A stretch of 64,000 nucleotides of DNA from Haliscomenobacter hydrossis DSM 1100 (GTDB taxonomy: Bacteria; Bacteroidota; Bacteroidia; Chitinophagales; Saprospiraceae): the NCBI RefSeq assembly GCF_000212735.1, contig NC_015510.1, positions 62,001-126,000 on the forward strand, written 5' to 3'. The number at the start of each line of letters is the position of its first letter. The stretch's first letter is position 1. A program made the translations under genes and the position numbers. This document shows positions 34,632-44,900 of this stretch, one piece after another. A model generated the notes under the pieces. The model ran no database searches. It was not told the origin of the DNA and saw only the letters and a list, made by a program, of their open reading frames with translations.

Positions 34632-36077
34632 GTGACAAATACATCCCATTTATCTACCGTTTATCGCGAAAAATTCGCCCTGGTTGCGGATTTGTACCAT
34701 TTGACCATGGCCTACGGTTTTTGGAAAAATGGCCTACAGGATCGTCCTTCCGTTTTTCAATTGTATTATCGGCGCAATCCTTTTGGCAACCCCTACGCCA
34801 TTGCGACCGGGCTGGGTCTGGCGATTGATTACCTCCAGCAGTTCCGCTTTACCGTGGAAGACATTCATTATCTGGGCTCCTTAAACGGTGCCGACGGCAA
34901 ACCACTTTTTGACATTGGTTTTTTGAATTACCTGCAAAGACTGGAGTTCAAGTGTGATGTATACGCCATCCCCGAGGGAACTGCCGTTTTCCCCAACCAG
35001 CCCTTGATCCGGGTGGAAGGCCCCTTGTTGCAAGCCCAAATCATTGAATCAGCCTTACTGAACCTCATCAACTTTTCAACGCTCATCGCTACCAAAGCAG
35101 CACGGGTTGTACAAGCAGCTCCGGGTGACCAGATTTTGGAGTTTGGTCTACGGCGCGCCCAAGGACTTGACGGCGCGCTTACCGCCTCCCGTGCAGCCTA
35201 TATCGGCGGTTGCCATGCTACCAGTAACTTGCTCGCCGGAAAATACTACCGCATACCCGTACGCGGCACCCATGCCCACAGTTGGGTGATGAGTTATGGT
35301 GATGAGCTAAAGTCCTACCGCGGTTTTGCCAGTGCCATGCCCAACAACTGTATCTTTTTGGTCGACACGTATGATACCATCAGCGGAATCAAAAACGCAA
35401 TTGAGGTGGGCAAAGAACTAAGAACCACTGGCCATGACCTCATTGGCATCCGGTTAGACAGTGGTGATTTGGGTGCCTTGAGCAAGATCGCCCGCCAAAT
35501 GCTGGACGAGGCCGGTTTCAACAATACCGCAATTTTAGCGAGCGATTGTCTGGATGAAAATTCCATTAAAAAATTAAAAAACGAGGGTGCACCGATCAAT
35601 ATCTGGGGGGTGGGCACCGAGCTGATCACCGGCGGCACCCAGGCTGCACTGGGTGGCGTGTATAAACTTGCTGCCATTCAGGACAACGATGGTGCCTGGG
35701 AATACCGCATCAAAAAATCAGAGGATTTGTACAAAATGTCCAACCCGGGAATCCACCAGGTACGGCGCTATTATAATGCGGCAGGAATTCCGCAGGCCGA
35801 TGTACTTTTTGAACTGGGAAAGCAGGAACCAGAGCAAGAATTGATTGAAATGCACAATGGTAAAGCCAGTCCGCTACCCTCCCCTGCCCCATTTGAAGAT
35901 TTGTTGGTGCCGATTTTTAAAACCGGTGCATTGGTGTACACAGTCCCGGAGCTACACCAGGTCCGGGAAAGGTCCATCCAGCAACAATTGCTTTTTAAAG
36001 ATGCGGAACAAGATTTTATACATGGACTAGACCGTTATTTGTACGATTTGAAGCAGCGTTTCGCACAAAAAAACTAA
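34632..36077 (+). CDS. pncB: nicotinate phosphoribosyltransferase
   Basis: A 481-residue enzyme with a GTG start, converting nicotinate and PRPP to nicotinate mononucleotide in the Preiss-Handler NAD salvage route. Signature regions are LVADLYHLTMAYGFWKNG, FQLYYRRNPF, LEFGLRRAQGLDGALTASRA, YIGGCHATSNLLAG, GTHAHSWVMSY, GIRLDSGDLGAL and GVGTELITGG. The length is typical of the long NAPRT form. The neighbouring NrtR-like NUDIX gene lies 80 bp downstream on the same strand, so the pair may form an autoregulated NAD unit. Confidence 0.94.
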   Translation: MTNTSHLSTVYREKFALVADLYHLTMAYGFWKNGLQDRPSVFQLYYRRNPFGNPYAIATGLGLAIDYLQQFRFTVEDIHYLGSLNGADGKPLFDIGFLNYLQRLEFKCDVYAIPEGTAVFPNQPLIRVEGPLLQAQIIESALLNLINFSTLIATKAARVVQAAPGDQILEFGLRRAQGLDGALTASRAAYIGGCHATSNLLAGKYYRIPVRGTHAHSWVMSYGDELKSYRGFASAMPNNCIFLVDTYDTISGIKNAIEVGKELRTTGHDLIGIRLDSGDLGALSKIARQMLDEAGFNNTAILASDCLDENSIKKLKNEGAPINIWGVGTELITGGTQAALGGVYKLAAIQDNDGAWEYRIKKSEDLYKMSNPGIHQVRRYYNAAGIPQADVLFELGKQEPEQELIEMHNGKASPLPSPAPFEDLLVPIFKTGALVYTVPELHQVRERSIQQQLLFKDAEQDFIHGLDRYLYDLKQRFAQKN

Positions 36078-36157
36078 ATTGCCACGGCGTTGAAGAACGA
36101 TACTAATAAAACTGGGGAAGCTATTCCTTTTACCCATTTCGAACTCGGACCTGAACA

Positions 36158-36883
36158 ATGAAGTATTGCTATGAATATCCTCGGCCAGCAGTTACAGTAG
36201 ACTGTATCATTTTTGGCCTCGACGAATCTCAAGTGCTTAAAGTGCTGCTCATTCAACGGGGCCATGATCCCTATCTGGGCCATTGGGCTTTACCAGGTGG
36301 TTTTGTCGACCTGGAAGAAGACCTTGAGTTCGCCGCATTGCGGGAATTGGAAGAAGAAACGGGCGTACGCAACGTATTCATTGAGCAACTTTTTACTTTT
36401 GGTGCCCCCCATCGCGATCCCCGTGGCCGGGTGATCAGTGTGGCATATTATGCACTGGTTAACCTGACGGACCACCCGGTACACCCTTCTACCGATGCAC
36501 AATCCGCCGAATGGTTTCCCATCACCGCTTTACCACAATTGGCCTTTGATCATGATGTTATCCTTGAAACGGCGCTCAACCGACTGAGGGCAAAAGTGCG
36601 TTACCAACCGATCGGATTTGAGTTGTTGCCCGAAAAATTTACCTTGACCCAGTTGCAGAATTTGTACGAAACCATCTTAGGTTTGCCCAAAAACGACCAA
36701 CTGAACAAGCGCAATTTCCGTACCCGCATCCAAAAAATGGATGTATTGAAAGAAGTGGGCATCCAGGAAGGTGTCTCGCATCGCCCGGCAAAACTGTATA
36801 GTTTTGACAAAGAGCGCTACGAGGAGTTGCAAAAAATGAAGTACAAGGAGTTGGTTCGCCGTGGGCTCGATTTCGAGATATGA
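36158..36883 (+). CDS. NUDIX hydrolase / NrtR-like regulator with C-terminal winged helix
   Basis: A 241-residue protein. The N-terminal NUDIX domain has a complete box ([20 protein letters not shown] followed by TGV), so hydrolase activity is possible. The C-terminal part ([49 protein letters not shown]) is the winged-helix domain seen in NrtR and related regulators. NrtR repressors sense ADP-ribose or NAD metabolites and control NAD synthesis genes, and adjacency to pncB supports this. Many true NrtR proteins have a degraded NUDIX box, whereas this one is intact, so it may be enzyme, regulator or both. Confidence 0.88.
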   Translation: MKYCYEYPRPAVTVDCIIFGLDESQVLKVLLIQRGHDPYLGHWALPGGFVDLEEDLEFAALRELEEETGVRNVFIEQLFTFGAPHRDPRGRVISVAYYALVNLTDHPVHPSTDAQSAEWFPITALPQLAFDHDVILETALNRLRAKVRYQPIGFELLPEKFTLTQLQNLYETILGLPKNDQLNKRNFRTRIQKMDVLKEVGIQEGVSHRPAKLYSFDKERYEELQKMKYKELVRRGLDFEI

Positions 36884-36896
36884 ATCTATTTATTTC

Positions 36897-36924
36897 TTTG
36901 CTGCAATTAATCTGCCTAAATTTG
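36897..36924 (+). promoter_or_regulatory. sixA promoter, -33 TTTG / -7 TAAATTTG
   Basis: TTTG (36897-36900), a 16-nt spacer and an exact TAAATTTG -7 box (36917-36924), about 43 nt before the ATG at 36967. The spacer is slightly short. Confidence 0.5.
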
Positions 36925-36966
36925 CCCGCGTAAAATACTCCTTAGATTTCTTTAAAAAACGGCATT

Positions 36967-37464
36967 ATGAAAACCGTATATTTTGTTCGTCACGCCAAAT
37001 CCAGTTGGGACAATGCTTCCATCAAAGACATTGACCGCCCCCTCAACGAACGTGGCCTGCGTGATGCTCCGGAGATGGGCCTCAAACTCAAACAATTAGA
37101 CGCCAAGATTGGACTAATCGTCAGTAGCCCGGCCAAAAGAGCTTATACCACTGCAACTTATTTTGCCGCAGCATTGGGTATTTCTCCAGATCAGGTTGTA
37201 ACAGAGCCTCGTTTGTACGAAGCCATGTCCGAAGATGTACTCGAAGTAGTCAGCGGCTTGTCTGATGACTTCGATACCGTGGCCATATTTGGACACAATC
37301 CAACCTTGACCTTTATTGCCAATCTTTTTACCGAAGATTTCATCGACAATGTCCCTACTTGTGGCGTCTTTCGGGTAGATGCCAATGTAGCTTCATGGGA
37401 CCAGTTTGGAGAAAACAGCGGACGCCTGACCGAGTTCCATTTCCCAAAACAATTCTACCACTGA
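36967..37464 (+). CDS. sixA: SixA-type phosphohistidine phosphatase
   Basis: A 165-residue histidine-phosphatase-superfamily protein. The RHG-type motif at the N-terminus is VYFVRHAKSSWDN, followed by DIDRPLNERGLRDAPEMG, the second Arg in VSSPAKRAYTTA, and the second catalytic His in IFGHNPTLTFIANLF. E. coli SixA dephosphorylates phosphohistidine on NPr/HPt-type proteins. The substrate here is unknown. Its stop overlaps the start of the DUF4296 lipoprotein gene (TGATG), so the two are coupled. Confidence 0.9.
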   Translation: MKTVYFVRHAKSSWDNASIKDIDRPLNERGLRDAPEMGLKLKQLDAKIGLIVSSPAKRAYTTATYFAAALGISPDQVVTEPRLYEAMSEDVLEVVSGLSDDFDTVAIFGHNPTLTFIANLFTEDFIDNVPTCGVFRVDANVASWDQFGENSGRLTEFHFPKQFYH

Positions 37465-37775
37465 TGAAATTGCTGCGTATTGCGCTGTTACCGATTTTTT
37501 TGGGGTTATTTGCCTGTAACGTAGGTCAGCAAAAGCTTCCCATTCCGGAAAAAAAACTGATCCAAATCCTGACTGATGCCCACTACGCCGAAGCCGCACT
37601 CCAGGATGTGTATGGCACCCAAAAGGACAGTTTGAAAAAAGTTTACTACGAAGAGATTTTCCAACTGTACCAAACTTCGGAGGAAGAATTAACCAAAGCG
37701 ATGGATATTTTACGTAAGGACCCTGCTAGGTTAGATAAAGTTTACCAGGAAGTAGTAAAGAACCTAAATGGTTAA
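37464..37775 (+). CDS. DUF4296 lipoprotein
   Basis: A 103-residue protein. The ATG overlaps the sixA stop by one base, and the lipoprotein signal MKLLRIALLPIFLGLFAC starts exactly there, which rejects the longer upstream frame. The mature part (KLIQILTDAHYAEAALQDVY, YYEEIFQLYQTSEEELTKAM, DKVYQEVVKNL) fits DUF4296, a short Bacteroidota lipoprotein family of unknown role. Confidence 0.85.
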   Translation: MKLLRIALLPIFLGLFACNVGQQKLPIPEKKLIQILTDAHYAEAALQDVYGTQKDSLKKVYYEEIFQLYQTSEEELTKAMDILRKDPARLDKVYQEVVKNLNG

Positions 37776-37796
37776 CAATTATTTAATCTACATAGC

Positions 37797-37828
37797 TTTC
37801 GGGTCATCTTAGATTAATCATAGCTTTG
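37797..37828 (+). promoter_or_regulatory. response-regulator promoter, -33 TTTC / -7 TAGCTTTG, 20-bp spacer
   Basis: TTTC (37797-37800), a 20-nt spacer and exact TAGCTTTG (37821-37828). The word CATAGCTTT occurs at both boxes (37791 and 37819), making a 28-bp-spaced direct repeat that could bind the regulator itself. The 5' leader would be about 70 nt. Confidence 0.58.
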
Positions 37829-37903
37829 CACTGGAATTAAGGGTAATGGGTTTTTGGCAATTCTCAAACCTGAACACTGGAAGTTCCAAACCAATTCTAG
37901 TGC

Positions 37904-38587
37904 ATGGACAACATAAAAATTCTCATCGTTGACGATGAGCCAGACATCCTGGAGATCCTCCAGTACAATCTGGAAAAAGAAGGTTACCAGGTGGTAACGG
38001 CCTCTAGTGGTGAAGAAGCGCTGGTGGTCGCCGAAAAGGAACAACCTAACCTGATTGTGCTGGACATCATGATGCCAAAAATTGACGGCGTTGAAGTTTG
38101 CCGGATCTTGCGGACCAAACCCGAGTTTGACCGCACCGCCATCACGTTCTTAACTGCCCGGGAAGAAGACTACTCCCAAATCGCCGCTTTGGACGTAGGT
38201 GGCGACGATTACATCACCAAGCCCATCCGCCCCCGGGTATTCATCAGCCGGATCAAGGCCCTGTTACGGCGCTCCGACCGCTTGCCCCAGGAAGAAGGCC
38301 TGGATGTGATCAAAATTGGTGGCTTGTCCATCGACCGGGACCGGGTGAGTGTACAAAAAGGTGAAGAAGTGATTGAATTGGCCAAAAAAGAATTTGAATT
38401 GCTGTTTTTACTCGTTTCCAAACCGGGAAAGGTTTTTTCTCGTGAAGAAATTTTTAACAAAGTATGGGGAACCGACGTCATTGTAGGCAACCGCACGATT
38501 GATGTGCACATCCGCAAATTGCGGGAAAAAATTGGCGACGATTACATCAAAACGATCAAAGGGATTGGGTATAAATTTGAATTTTAA
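37904..38587 (+). CDS. OmpR/PhoB-family response regulator
   Basis: A 227-residue protein. The receiver domain has the acidic pair in ILIVDDEPDI, phosphoacceptor D54 (LIVLDIMMPK), a Thr in ITFLTAREED and a Lys in YITKPI. The C-terminal winged helix has EFELLFLLVSKPGKVFSREE, VGNRTIDVHIRKLREKIG and IKTIKGIGYKFEF. Its stop overlaps the kinase start (TAATG). It resembles the Bacteroidota PhoB-like regulator usually encoded beside a PhoR-like kinase. The signal could be phosphate or envelope state, but no pho genes are nearby to decide. Confidence 0.93.
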   Translation: MDNIKILIVDDEPDILEILQYNLEKEGYQVVTASSGEEALVVAEKEQPNLIVLDIMMPKIDGVEVCRILRTKPEFDRTAITFLTAREEDYSQIAALDVGGDDYITKPIRPRVFISRIKALLRRSDRLPQEEGLDVIKIGGLSIDRDRVSVQKGEEVIELAKKEFELLFLLVSKPGKVFSREEIFNKVWGTDVIVGNRTIDVHIRKLREKIGDDYIKTIKGIGYKFEF

Positions 38588-39639
38588 TGCTTAAAAATCC
38601 AACCCCACGGCAGATAGCCATTGCTTCCGCAGCATTGATTACCGCAGTGGGCGTGCTCATCTTTTTGATGGTGCGTTTTTTGCGCTGGGACGCTTATCCC
38701 TGGCTGGAATATTTGACCTGGGTACTCATCTTCTTCATCCTCACCTATCGCGTGGTTTTGTTTTTTTTGCAAAATTACATTTACCGCAAAATCAAACTCA
38801 TTTACAAAACCATTCACCAGGAAAAAATCAACCCCGCTGAAAAAAACAAAACCATCAACGCCGACGCGAAAATATTTGAGGAAGTAGGCGAACAAGTTGC
38901 CGCCTGGGCGGCCAATCAACAGAAAGAAATTGACCAATTGCGCTCATGGAGTGAGTACCGCCGGGCATTTTTGGGCGATATTTCGCATGAGCTTAAAACC
39001 CCCATTTTCAACATTCAGGGGTATATCGAATCTTTGATCGATAGTGGAGTTGAAGATCCCGTCTTCAGCCTGTCTTTTTTGAAAAAAGCCGCCAAAAACG
39101 TCGATCGCCTGCAAACCATCATTCAGGATCTGGAGACCATTTCCAAGCTGGAAACGGGCAATATGCTGCTGGAAATCACCAGTTTTGACATCCGCGAGCT
39201 GGGCAAAGAAGTATTTGAAGAACTGGAAATCAAGGCCGCCGAACGCAACATTTCCCTTGATTTTAAAGAAGGTGCCAATCAAAATTTCCGGGTGAAAGCC
39301 GATCGGGAAAAAATTCGTCAAGTGCTGATCAACCTCGTCCACAACTCCATCAAATACGGCATTCCCAACGGGCGCATCAAATTTGCCTTTTACGACATGG
39401 ACAAACGGGTCTTGATCGAAGTAGCCGACAATGGCATCGGCATCCCCAAAGAGCACCTTGCCCACGTTTTTGACCGTTTCTACCGCGTGGACAAAAGCAG
39501 ATCGCGCACCCAGGGCGGTTCGGGTTTGGGTTTGTCCATCGTCAAACACATCATCGAAGCCCACGCACAAACCATCAATGTGCGCTCTACACCCAATTTG
39601 GGCTCTACTTTTGGGTTTACACTGGATAAAGCAGGTTGA
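38587..39639 (+). CDS. sensor histidine kinase (PhoR-like)
   Basis: A 350-residue kinase with two membrane helices (IAIASAALITAVGVLIFLMV; LEYLTWVLIFFILTYRVVLF) separated by only a short loop. No large periplasmic sensor is present, so sensing may be in the membrane. The H-box FLGDISHELKTPIFNIQGYI, N-box VLINLVHNSIKYG, G1 VADNGIGIP, F-box FDRFYRVDKSRSR and G2 GGSGLGLSIVK are all intact. It is co-translated with the regulator upstream. The stop lies in the 46-bp palindrome arm. Confidence 0.94.
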   Translation: MLKNPTPRQIAIASAALITAVGVLIFLMVRFLRWDAYPWLEYLTWVLIFFILTYRVVLFFLQNYIYRKIKLIYKTIHQEKINPAEKNKTINADAKIFEEVGEQVAAWAANQQKEIDQLRSWSEYRRAFLGDISHELKTPIFNIQGYIESLIDSGVEDPVFSLSFLKKAAKNVDRLQTIIQDLETISKLETGNMLLEITSFDIRELGKEVFEELEIKAAERNISLDFKEGANQNFRVKADREKIRQVLINLVHNSIKYGIPNGRIKFAFYDMDKRVLIEVADNGIGIPKEHLAHVFDRFYRVDKSRSRTQGGSGLGLSIVKHIIEAHAQTINVRSTPNLGSTFGFTLDKAG

Positions 39640-39759
39640 GAAAGTTGAGAAAGTTTAGGAGGTTTAGGCTACCGCAAGCGGCTTTGCACCTCGGCTCCGC
39701 TCGATGACCGAGTCGCTTGCGGTAGCCTAAACTTTCTCAACCTCCTAAACTTTCTCAAC
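39635..39759. repeat. 46-33-46 palindrome with shared CTCCGCTCG loop core
   Basis: The left arm 39635-39680 and right arm 39714-39759 pair perfectly in the inner 19 bases (CTACCGCAAGCG and flank). The outer halves use the same TTTCTCAA and CCTCCTAAAC words in a partly different order. The loop carries GCACCTCGGCTCCGCTCG then TGACCGAG. Closely related to 57823-57937. Confidence 0.88.
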
Positions 39760-39780
39760 TAAATTTTCAATTTTTTACAT

Positions 39781-39788
39781 TACTTTTG
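39781..39788 (+). promoter_or_regulatory. Bacteroidota -7 box (TACTTTTG) before the ABC-F gene
   Basis: Exact TAnnTTTG match 26 nt before ATG 39815; the expected start is about 20 nt before the ATG. It lies 21 bp after the palindrome, which would insulate it from the kinase transcript. Confidence 0.55.
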
Positions 39789-39814
39789 CGCTCCGAAATT
39801 AAGTTTGAACCTTT

Positions 39815-41746
39815 ATGCTCAACATAACCAACGTTTACATCCAGTACGGAGACCGAATTTTGCTCAACCGCATCAACCTCACCATTGGTGAAAAAGACAA
39901 AGTGGGTCTGGTAGGACGCAATGGTGCCGGCAAGTCAACGCTGCTCAAAATAATCGCTGGCGAAATGAGTCCCCACGATGGCAAGATCAGTCGGCCAAGT
40001 GGCGCTTCCCTGGGTTTTTTGCACCAGGAAATGGATATTCCCAAGGGACGTTCCGTGTTGGACGAGGTCATGACCGCCTTCGCCGAAGCCAAAGACCTCG
40101 AAATTCGCATCGCCGAAATCCACGAGGAAATGGAAACGCGTACCGACTACGAGAGCCAGGAATACATGGATCTGCTGGAGGAATTTGCCCACGTCAACGA
40201 TCGTTTCCACTACCTCGGTGGCGAATCAGCACAGGGCGAAGCCGAAAGGGTACTCAAAGGTTTGGGCTTCAAACAAACGGACCTCTCGCGCCTCACCGAC
40301 GAATTCAGCGGGGGCTGGCAAATGCGGGTGGAATTGGCCAAGATGCTCTTGCGCCGCCCCGACTTCCTGCTCCTTGACGAACCGACTAACCACCTCGACA
40401 TTGAATCCATCATCTGGCTGGAAACCTTTTTGAAGGATTATACCGGGGCGGTTATCCTCATCTCGCACGATAAAGAATTTCTGGACAACGTGACCCTGCG
40501 CACCATAGAGGTAGAATTGGGCAACGTGTTTGACTATAAGGCGCCCTACACCAAGTTTGTCGAAATGCGCCGGGAGCGCCGCGAAAAACAACGCGCCTCC
40601 TACGAAAACCAGCAAAAAGTAATTGCCGAAAAAGAACGCACCATCAGCCGGTTTATGGCCAAAGCCACCAAAACCAAGATGGCGCAATCGATGCAAAAGC
40701 AGTTGGATAAAATTGAACGCATCGAAATCGACGACGAGGACATCGCCGCCATGAACATCCGCTTCCCGACTGCACCCCGCGCCGGGCAAATTGTGGTGGA
40801 AGCCCATCACCTGGAAAAACGATACGGCGATCTGCTGATTTTGGATAAAGTTGAGTTCAAAATGGACCGTGGCGACCGGGTGGCTTTTGTCGGCCAAAAC
40901 GGGCAGGGTAAAACCACTTTGGCCAAAATCGTCGTCAACGAAATACCACTCAGTGGCGGTAAACTGACCCTGGGCCACAACGTCAAAATTGGTTACTACG
41001 CCCAGAACCAAAGTGAGACCCTGAAATCGAGCGAAACCCTGCTGGAAACCATGGAAAACGCGGCTCCGCCAGAAATGCGCAGTCGGGTACGCCATATTTT
41101 GGGCGCATTTATGTTCAGCGGTGAAGACGCCGACAAAAAAGTATCGGTGCTTTCCGGGGGCGAACGCGCCCGTTTGGCCCTGGCCTGTTTATTACTCAAT
41201 CCCTTCAACCTGTTGGTACTCGACGAACCGACCAACCACTTGGACATCATCTCCAAAGACGTACTCAAAGCGGCTTTGATGGAATACGATGGTTCCTTGA
41301 TCGTGGTTTCTCACGACCGAGACTTTTTGTCGGGCCTCACCAACCGTACCGTAGAGTTCCGCGACCGCCACCTCTACAACCACATCGGCGACGTGAACGC
41401 TTTCCTCGAAAAACGGCAGTTGGACAACATGCGCCAGGTGGAATTGAGCACCAAAACCACCACACCTGCGGTTGTTGCCTCCAGCAATGGCACTTCCAAC
41501 GGCACCCCCGCCCGCGAACTGAGCTTCGAAGAACGCAAACGCCTGCAACGAAACGTGAGCAACGCCGAAAAAAAAATTGAACGCCTAGAAGAGGATTTGG
41601 TCAAATTCCAAAAACTGATGTCCGATCCCGAGTTTTATAGCAAGCCAGATTCTACCAAAACCATGCAGGCTTACGAGGCCAAGAAGAAGGAATTGGAAGG
41701 CGCGATGGAGGAATGGGAAATGGCGACGATGGAGTTGGAGGGGTGA
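39815..41746 (+). CDS. ABC-F family ATPase (Uup-like)
   Basis: A 643-residue soluble protein with two ABC domains and no membrane segments. The first P-loop is GRNGAGKST (34-42) and its signature FSGGWQMRVELA. The second P-loop is GQNGQGKTT and its signature LSGGERARLALA. Both Walker B motifs are followed by the ABC-F hallmark LDEPTNHLD. A charged inter-domain linker (VEMRRERREKQRASYENQQK) and a C-terminal coiled coil (KKIERLEEDLVKFQKLMS) follow. ABC-F proteins act on ribosomes to relieve stalls or maintain translation. The C-terminal coiled coil resembles Uup. Confidence 0.94.
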   Translation: MLNITNVYIQYGDRILLNRINLTIGEKDKVGLVGRNGAGKSTLLKIIAGEMSPHDGKISRPSGASLGFLHQEMDIPKGRSVLDEVMTAFAEAKDLEIRIAEIHEEMETRTDYESQEYMDLLEEFAHVNDRFHYLGGESAQGEAERVLKGLGFKQTDLSRLTDEFSGGWQMRVELAKMLLRRPDFLLLDEPTNHLDIESIIWLETFLKDYTGAVILISHDKEFLDNVTLRTIEVELGNVFDYKAPYTKFVEMRRERREKQRASYENQQKVIAEKERTISRFMAKATKTKMAQSMQKQLDKIERIEIDDEDIAAMNIRFPTAPRAGQIVVEAHHLEKRYGDLLILDKVEFKMDRGDRVAFVGQNGQGKTTLAKIVVNEIPLSGGKLTLGHNVKIGYYAQNQSETLKSSETLLETMENAAPPEMRSRVRHILGAFMFSGEDADKKVSVLSGGERARLALACLLLNPFNLLVLDEPTNHLDIISKDVLKAALMEYDGSLIVVSHDRDFLSGLTNRTVEFRDRHLYNHIGDVNAFLEKRQLDNMRQVELSTKTTTPAVVASSNGTSNGTPARELSFEERKRLQRNVSNAEKKIERLEEDLVKFQKLMSDPEFYSKPDSTKTMQAYEAKKKELEGAMEEWEMATMELEG

Positions 41747-41787
41747 AATTACTAAGATCAAATTTCGCAATTCAATAGCTTTCAAAC

Positions 41788-41881
41788 CTGAGGTGATTCT
41801 CTGGTGTCTTAGGTTTCTTAGGTGGTGAAAAACGCTCTCTTCACCACCTAAGAAACCTAAGACACCAGAGAATCACCTCAG
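41788..41881. terminator. perfect 42-bp inverted repeat with 10-nt loop
   Basis: The arm 41788-41829 (CTGAGGTGATTCTCTGGTGT...) and arm 41840-41881 are perfect reverse complements, with only 10 nt between them. The arms contain the word pair CTTAGGTTTCTTAGG. It lies between two convergent genes and is a very strong candidate bidirectional terminator. It is the longest perfect stem found in the window. Confidence 0.88.
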
Positions 41882-41907
41882 CTGAATAAATAAACAAATT
41901 CCCCAAC

Positions 41908-44900
41908 CTACTTCTTCCCCACTTTTCCCCCTTCCGTTGTCCGCAAATATTTCACCAAATCCAGCACCTCCGTTTCCGAAAGTGGATCAAACAGCCCCAC
42001 CGGCATCAAGGAAGTGGGCATAACTTCCCGGGATTGAATCGCCGATTTGTCGAGCACCACAGCCTCCTGCCCCACCGTCCGGAAGGTCAATTGGCGTTCA
42101 TTTTCGGAAACCACGTTTCCTGAATAGGTCCGGCCATCGCGGGTAGTCAGCACCACCAATTTGTAATCGTCTTGAATTTCGCCGCTGGGATTCAGGACGT
42201 TGAACAAAATATAATCCAGGTTGGCGCGGTTTGAACCCGTCAAGTCCGGACCGATGTTGCCACCTTTGCCGTACATTTTATGGCAAGATCCACAAGCCGC
42301 TTGAAAAACCAGTTCACCCTTGGCCGCATTGGCGGAAAGCAGAGCCTTTTCGGTGATCATGCGCTGGTATTTCGAGTAGGCCTTTTCCAGAGAAGGCTCT
42401 TGTTCAATCGGCCCCCAGACTTCAATGAATCCGCTGCCCACCACGCGCAACAATTGCCGGGCAGCATAAGGTGGTACATCCCGTTTGGGAATCGCCTCCG
42501 TTTTTAAAGCCTGTGTCAATTGCCAGCCATAACGAGGCCGGGAAGACAGGGATTGAATGGCCTGTTGCTTTTCGGCAGCATTGAAATTAGGGTATTGCGC
42601 GATCAACAATTTCGCCAATGACTCTACATCGTAATCGGCAATGGCTTGAATCACATCCAAACGCAAAGCTGGTTCATTGAGCAATGCAGGGATTTCCGCC
42701 ACCAGTTCCGTTCGTTTGCGAGCAGCCATTGTTTTTAACGCTTGCTGCCGTTGTGCGAGGAGAGCATTTTTGTTTTTCAAGGTGATCAAGGCCTTTTGGG
42801 TGGCCTCGGTATCGCCAAAACGTTGGGCGATTTGGGTAGCCAAGTCCTGGACGGGGCCTTTGGCCTGGCGAAATTTGGCATACAGCGCCGCCCAATTTGC
42901 CGGGGCTTTCAGGTCATACCTGGCTTCCAGGCCGTCGCGCATGCCTTCCAGCATATTTATTTTGCGTTTGGGGTTCTTGGCCAGAGCGCTGACCAAAACA
43001 TCCGGGGCATTGGCATCAATGATGCGCCGGGCAACGTACCTGGAGATCAAAGGGATTTCGGCTTGCCCGGCCAAAGCTAGTGCCCGCTCGGGATTGGCTT
43101 TTACCAATGGCTCGAGGCCAAACCAGATCATTTTGGGCAAATTGTGGTCTTCCTGGTCTTCACCATGTTTGGCCAATTGTTCGGCAATTTTCCAGGCCGA
43201 ATCCTTGTCGAGGCGCTGCATCGCCGACGCCAGATAAAGCCTTACTACGGGCGAAGGGTCGGCTTTGGCCATGGCTACAAACTTCTCCACCGCTGCGCTG
43301 GAAGGCGCTTTGTCTTCACACAACAGCTGAATGGCCCAGGCCCGGATGTGGGGGTCGGCATCGCTGAGGGAGGTCAGTAGTTTTTCGGCAGTTAAGTTTC
43401 CCGTGGTGTGCAAGCTCCACATCCCCCGGAGTCGGTAATCTGGATTGGGATGGCTTTGAAAAATGCTTTGCAAATTGGCGACTGCCGTTTTGTCCAAAGC
43501 CGTTTTGCTCGCCCTGGCTTGCAGGATCAATCTTGCCCGACGGGAATGCCAATCGCTGGGGCTTTTTTGCAATTCCACCAATTGCACATCCGACAATTTG
43601 GTCAAATCGGCATAACGTCCTTCCCAGTTTTGCGCCAATGAAGTGGTCGGCATGATTCTAAACACCCGCCCTGTTTCACCATTTAGCACCTCTTTGCCAC
43701 AAATATCGGCATCGTGCCAGTCCAACACGTACAAGCCACCATCGGGCCCCACTTCCATGCTGAAGCCAACCCATTGCGCGTTGTTGGCCAAGAGCAGATC
43801 GTCGCCATGTTTGGCCACAAAACCGGATCCTTTATTCTCCAAAATATCCGACAAAACCGCGTGTTCATGGATGTTGGCCATAAAAATGCGCCCCTGATGT
43901 TCCGTAGGAAAGGCATCGGACTGATACACCCTGGCGCCACCATGCGCGGAACGGTGGCTGTGTTCAGCAATGGTGCGGATGTCGCTGTACAAATAGGGGT
44001 TGAAATGTTGCCCGCCCTGGCGGTGGTAAACGCCTCCGGGGATGATGTGCCACATGTGCGGGATGACGCAGGCGCTGATGAACAGTTGCCCCTTGGCATC
44101 GTAATCGATACCCCAGGGGTTGCTGAATCCGTGGGCCACTACTTCAAATTTGTCTTTAACTGGGTGATAGCGCCAAACTCCGCCATTGATGTCCACGCCC
44201 TCCGCATTGAGGATGTCTTCTGGAAAAGGGTCATTGTGCTTGTAAATCCGGCCTTTGCCAGTCGGTTTGCGCACTTTGGAAGGTGTAGCAAAACCCTGGC
44301 AACCATACAACCAGCCATCTGGCCCCCAGTGCAAACTGTTCAAAGTCTCGTGACGGTCGCGGATTCCCCAGCCAGTCAGTCGCACTTCAATGTTGTCCAT
44401 ATCGGCCACATCGTCATGGTTGCGGTCGGGTACAAAAAGTAGGTTAGGCGGTGCGCCCAAAAACAGCCCATCAAATCCCACGGCGATGGCCGCAGGAAAA
44501 GCAATGCCTTCTAAAAATACTTTTTTTGAATCGGCTACCCCATCGTGGTCGGTGTCTTCCAAAATCAAAATCCGGCTATTGCCTGCTTTTGAAAACCCGT
44601 ATCCACGCGACTCGTAGTCGCGGTTTTCGGCCACCCAGAGTCGGCCACGGTCGTCCCAGCAAAAAGCCATCGGCTGGGTCATCATCGGTTCGGAGGCCCA
44701 GGTATTTACTTTAAATCCTTCCTTGAGGGTCATGGCCTTAACTGCTTCCTCAGGGCTCAAAAACTTTGCGTCGCGGCCTTCGGCTTGCGCAATGCCCCAT
44801 AGCGAGTACATCATATCCTGGCCGCTGTAGGCACTCCAGATGCTGTTCATTTTTACATCGTCGAGTGTGCCCGTATATAGAACCAATTGGTATTTGATGA

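Noticed and set aside
40226-41095. 289-codon frame opposite the ABC-F gene
   Set aside because: A shadow of the GC-skewed coding strand; the ABC-F frame has all family motifs and the antisense product has none.
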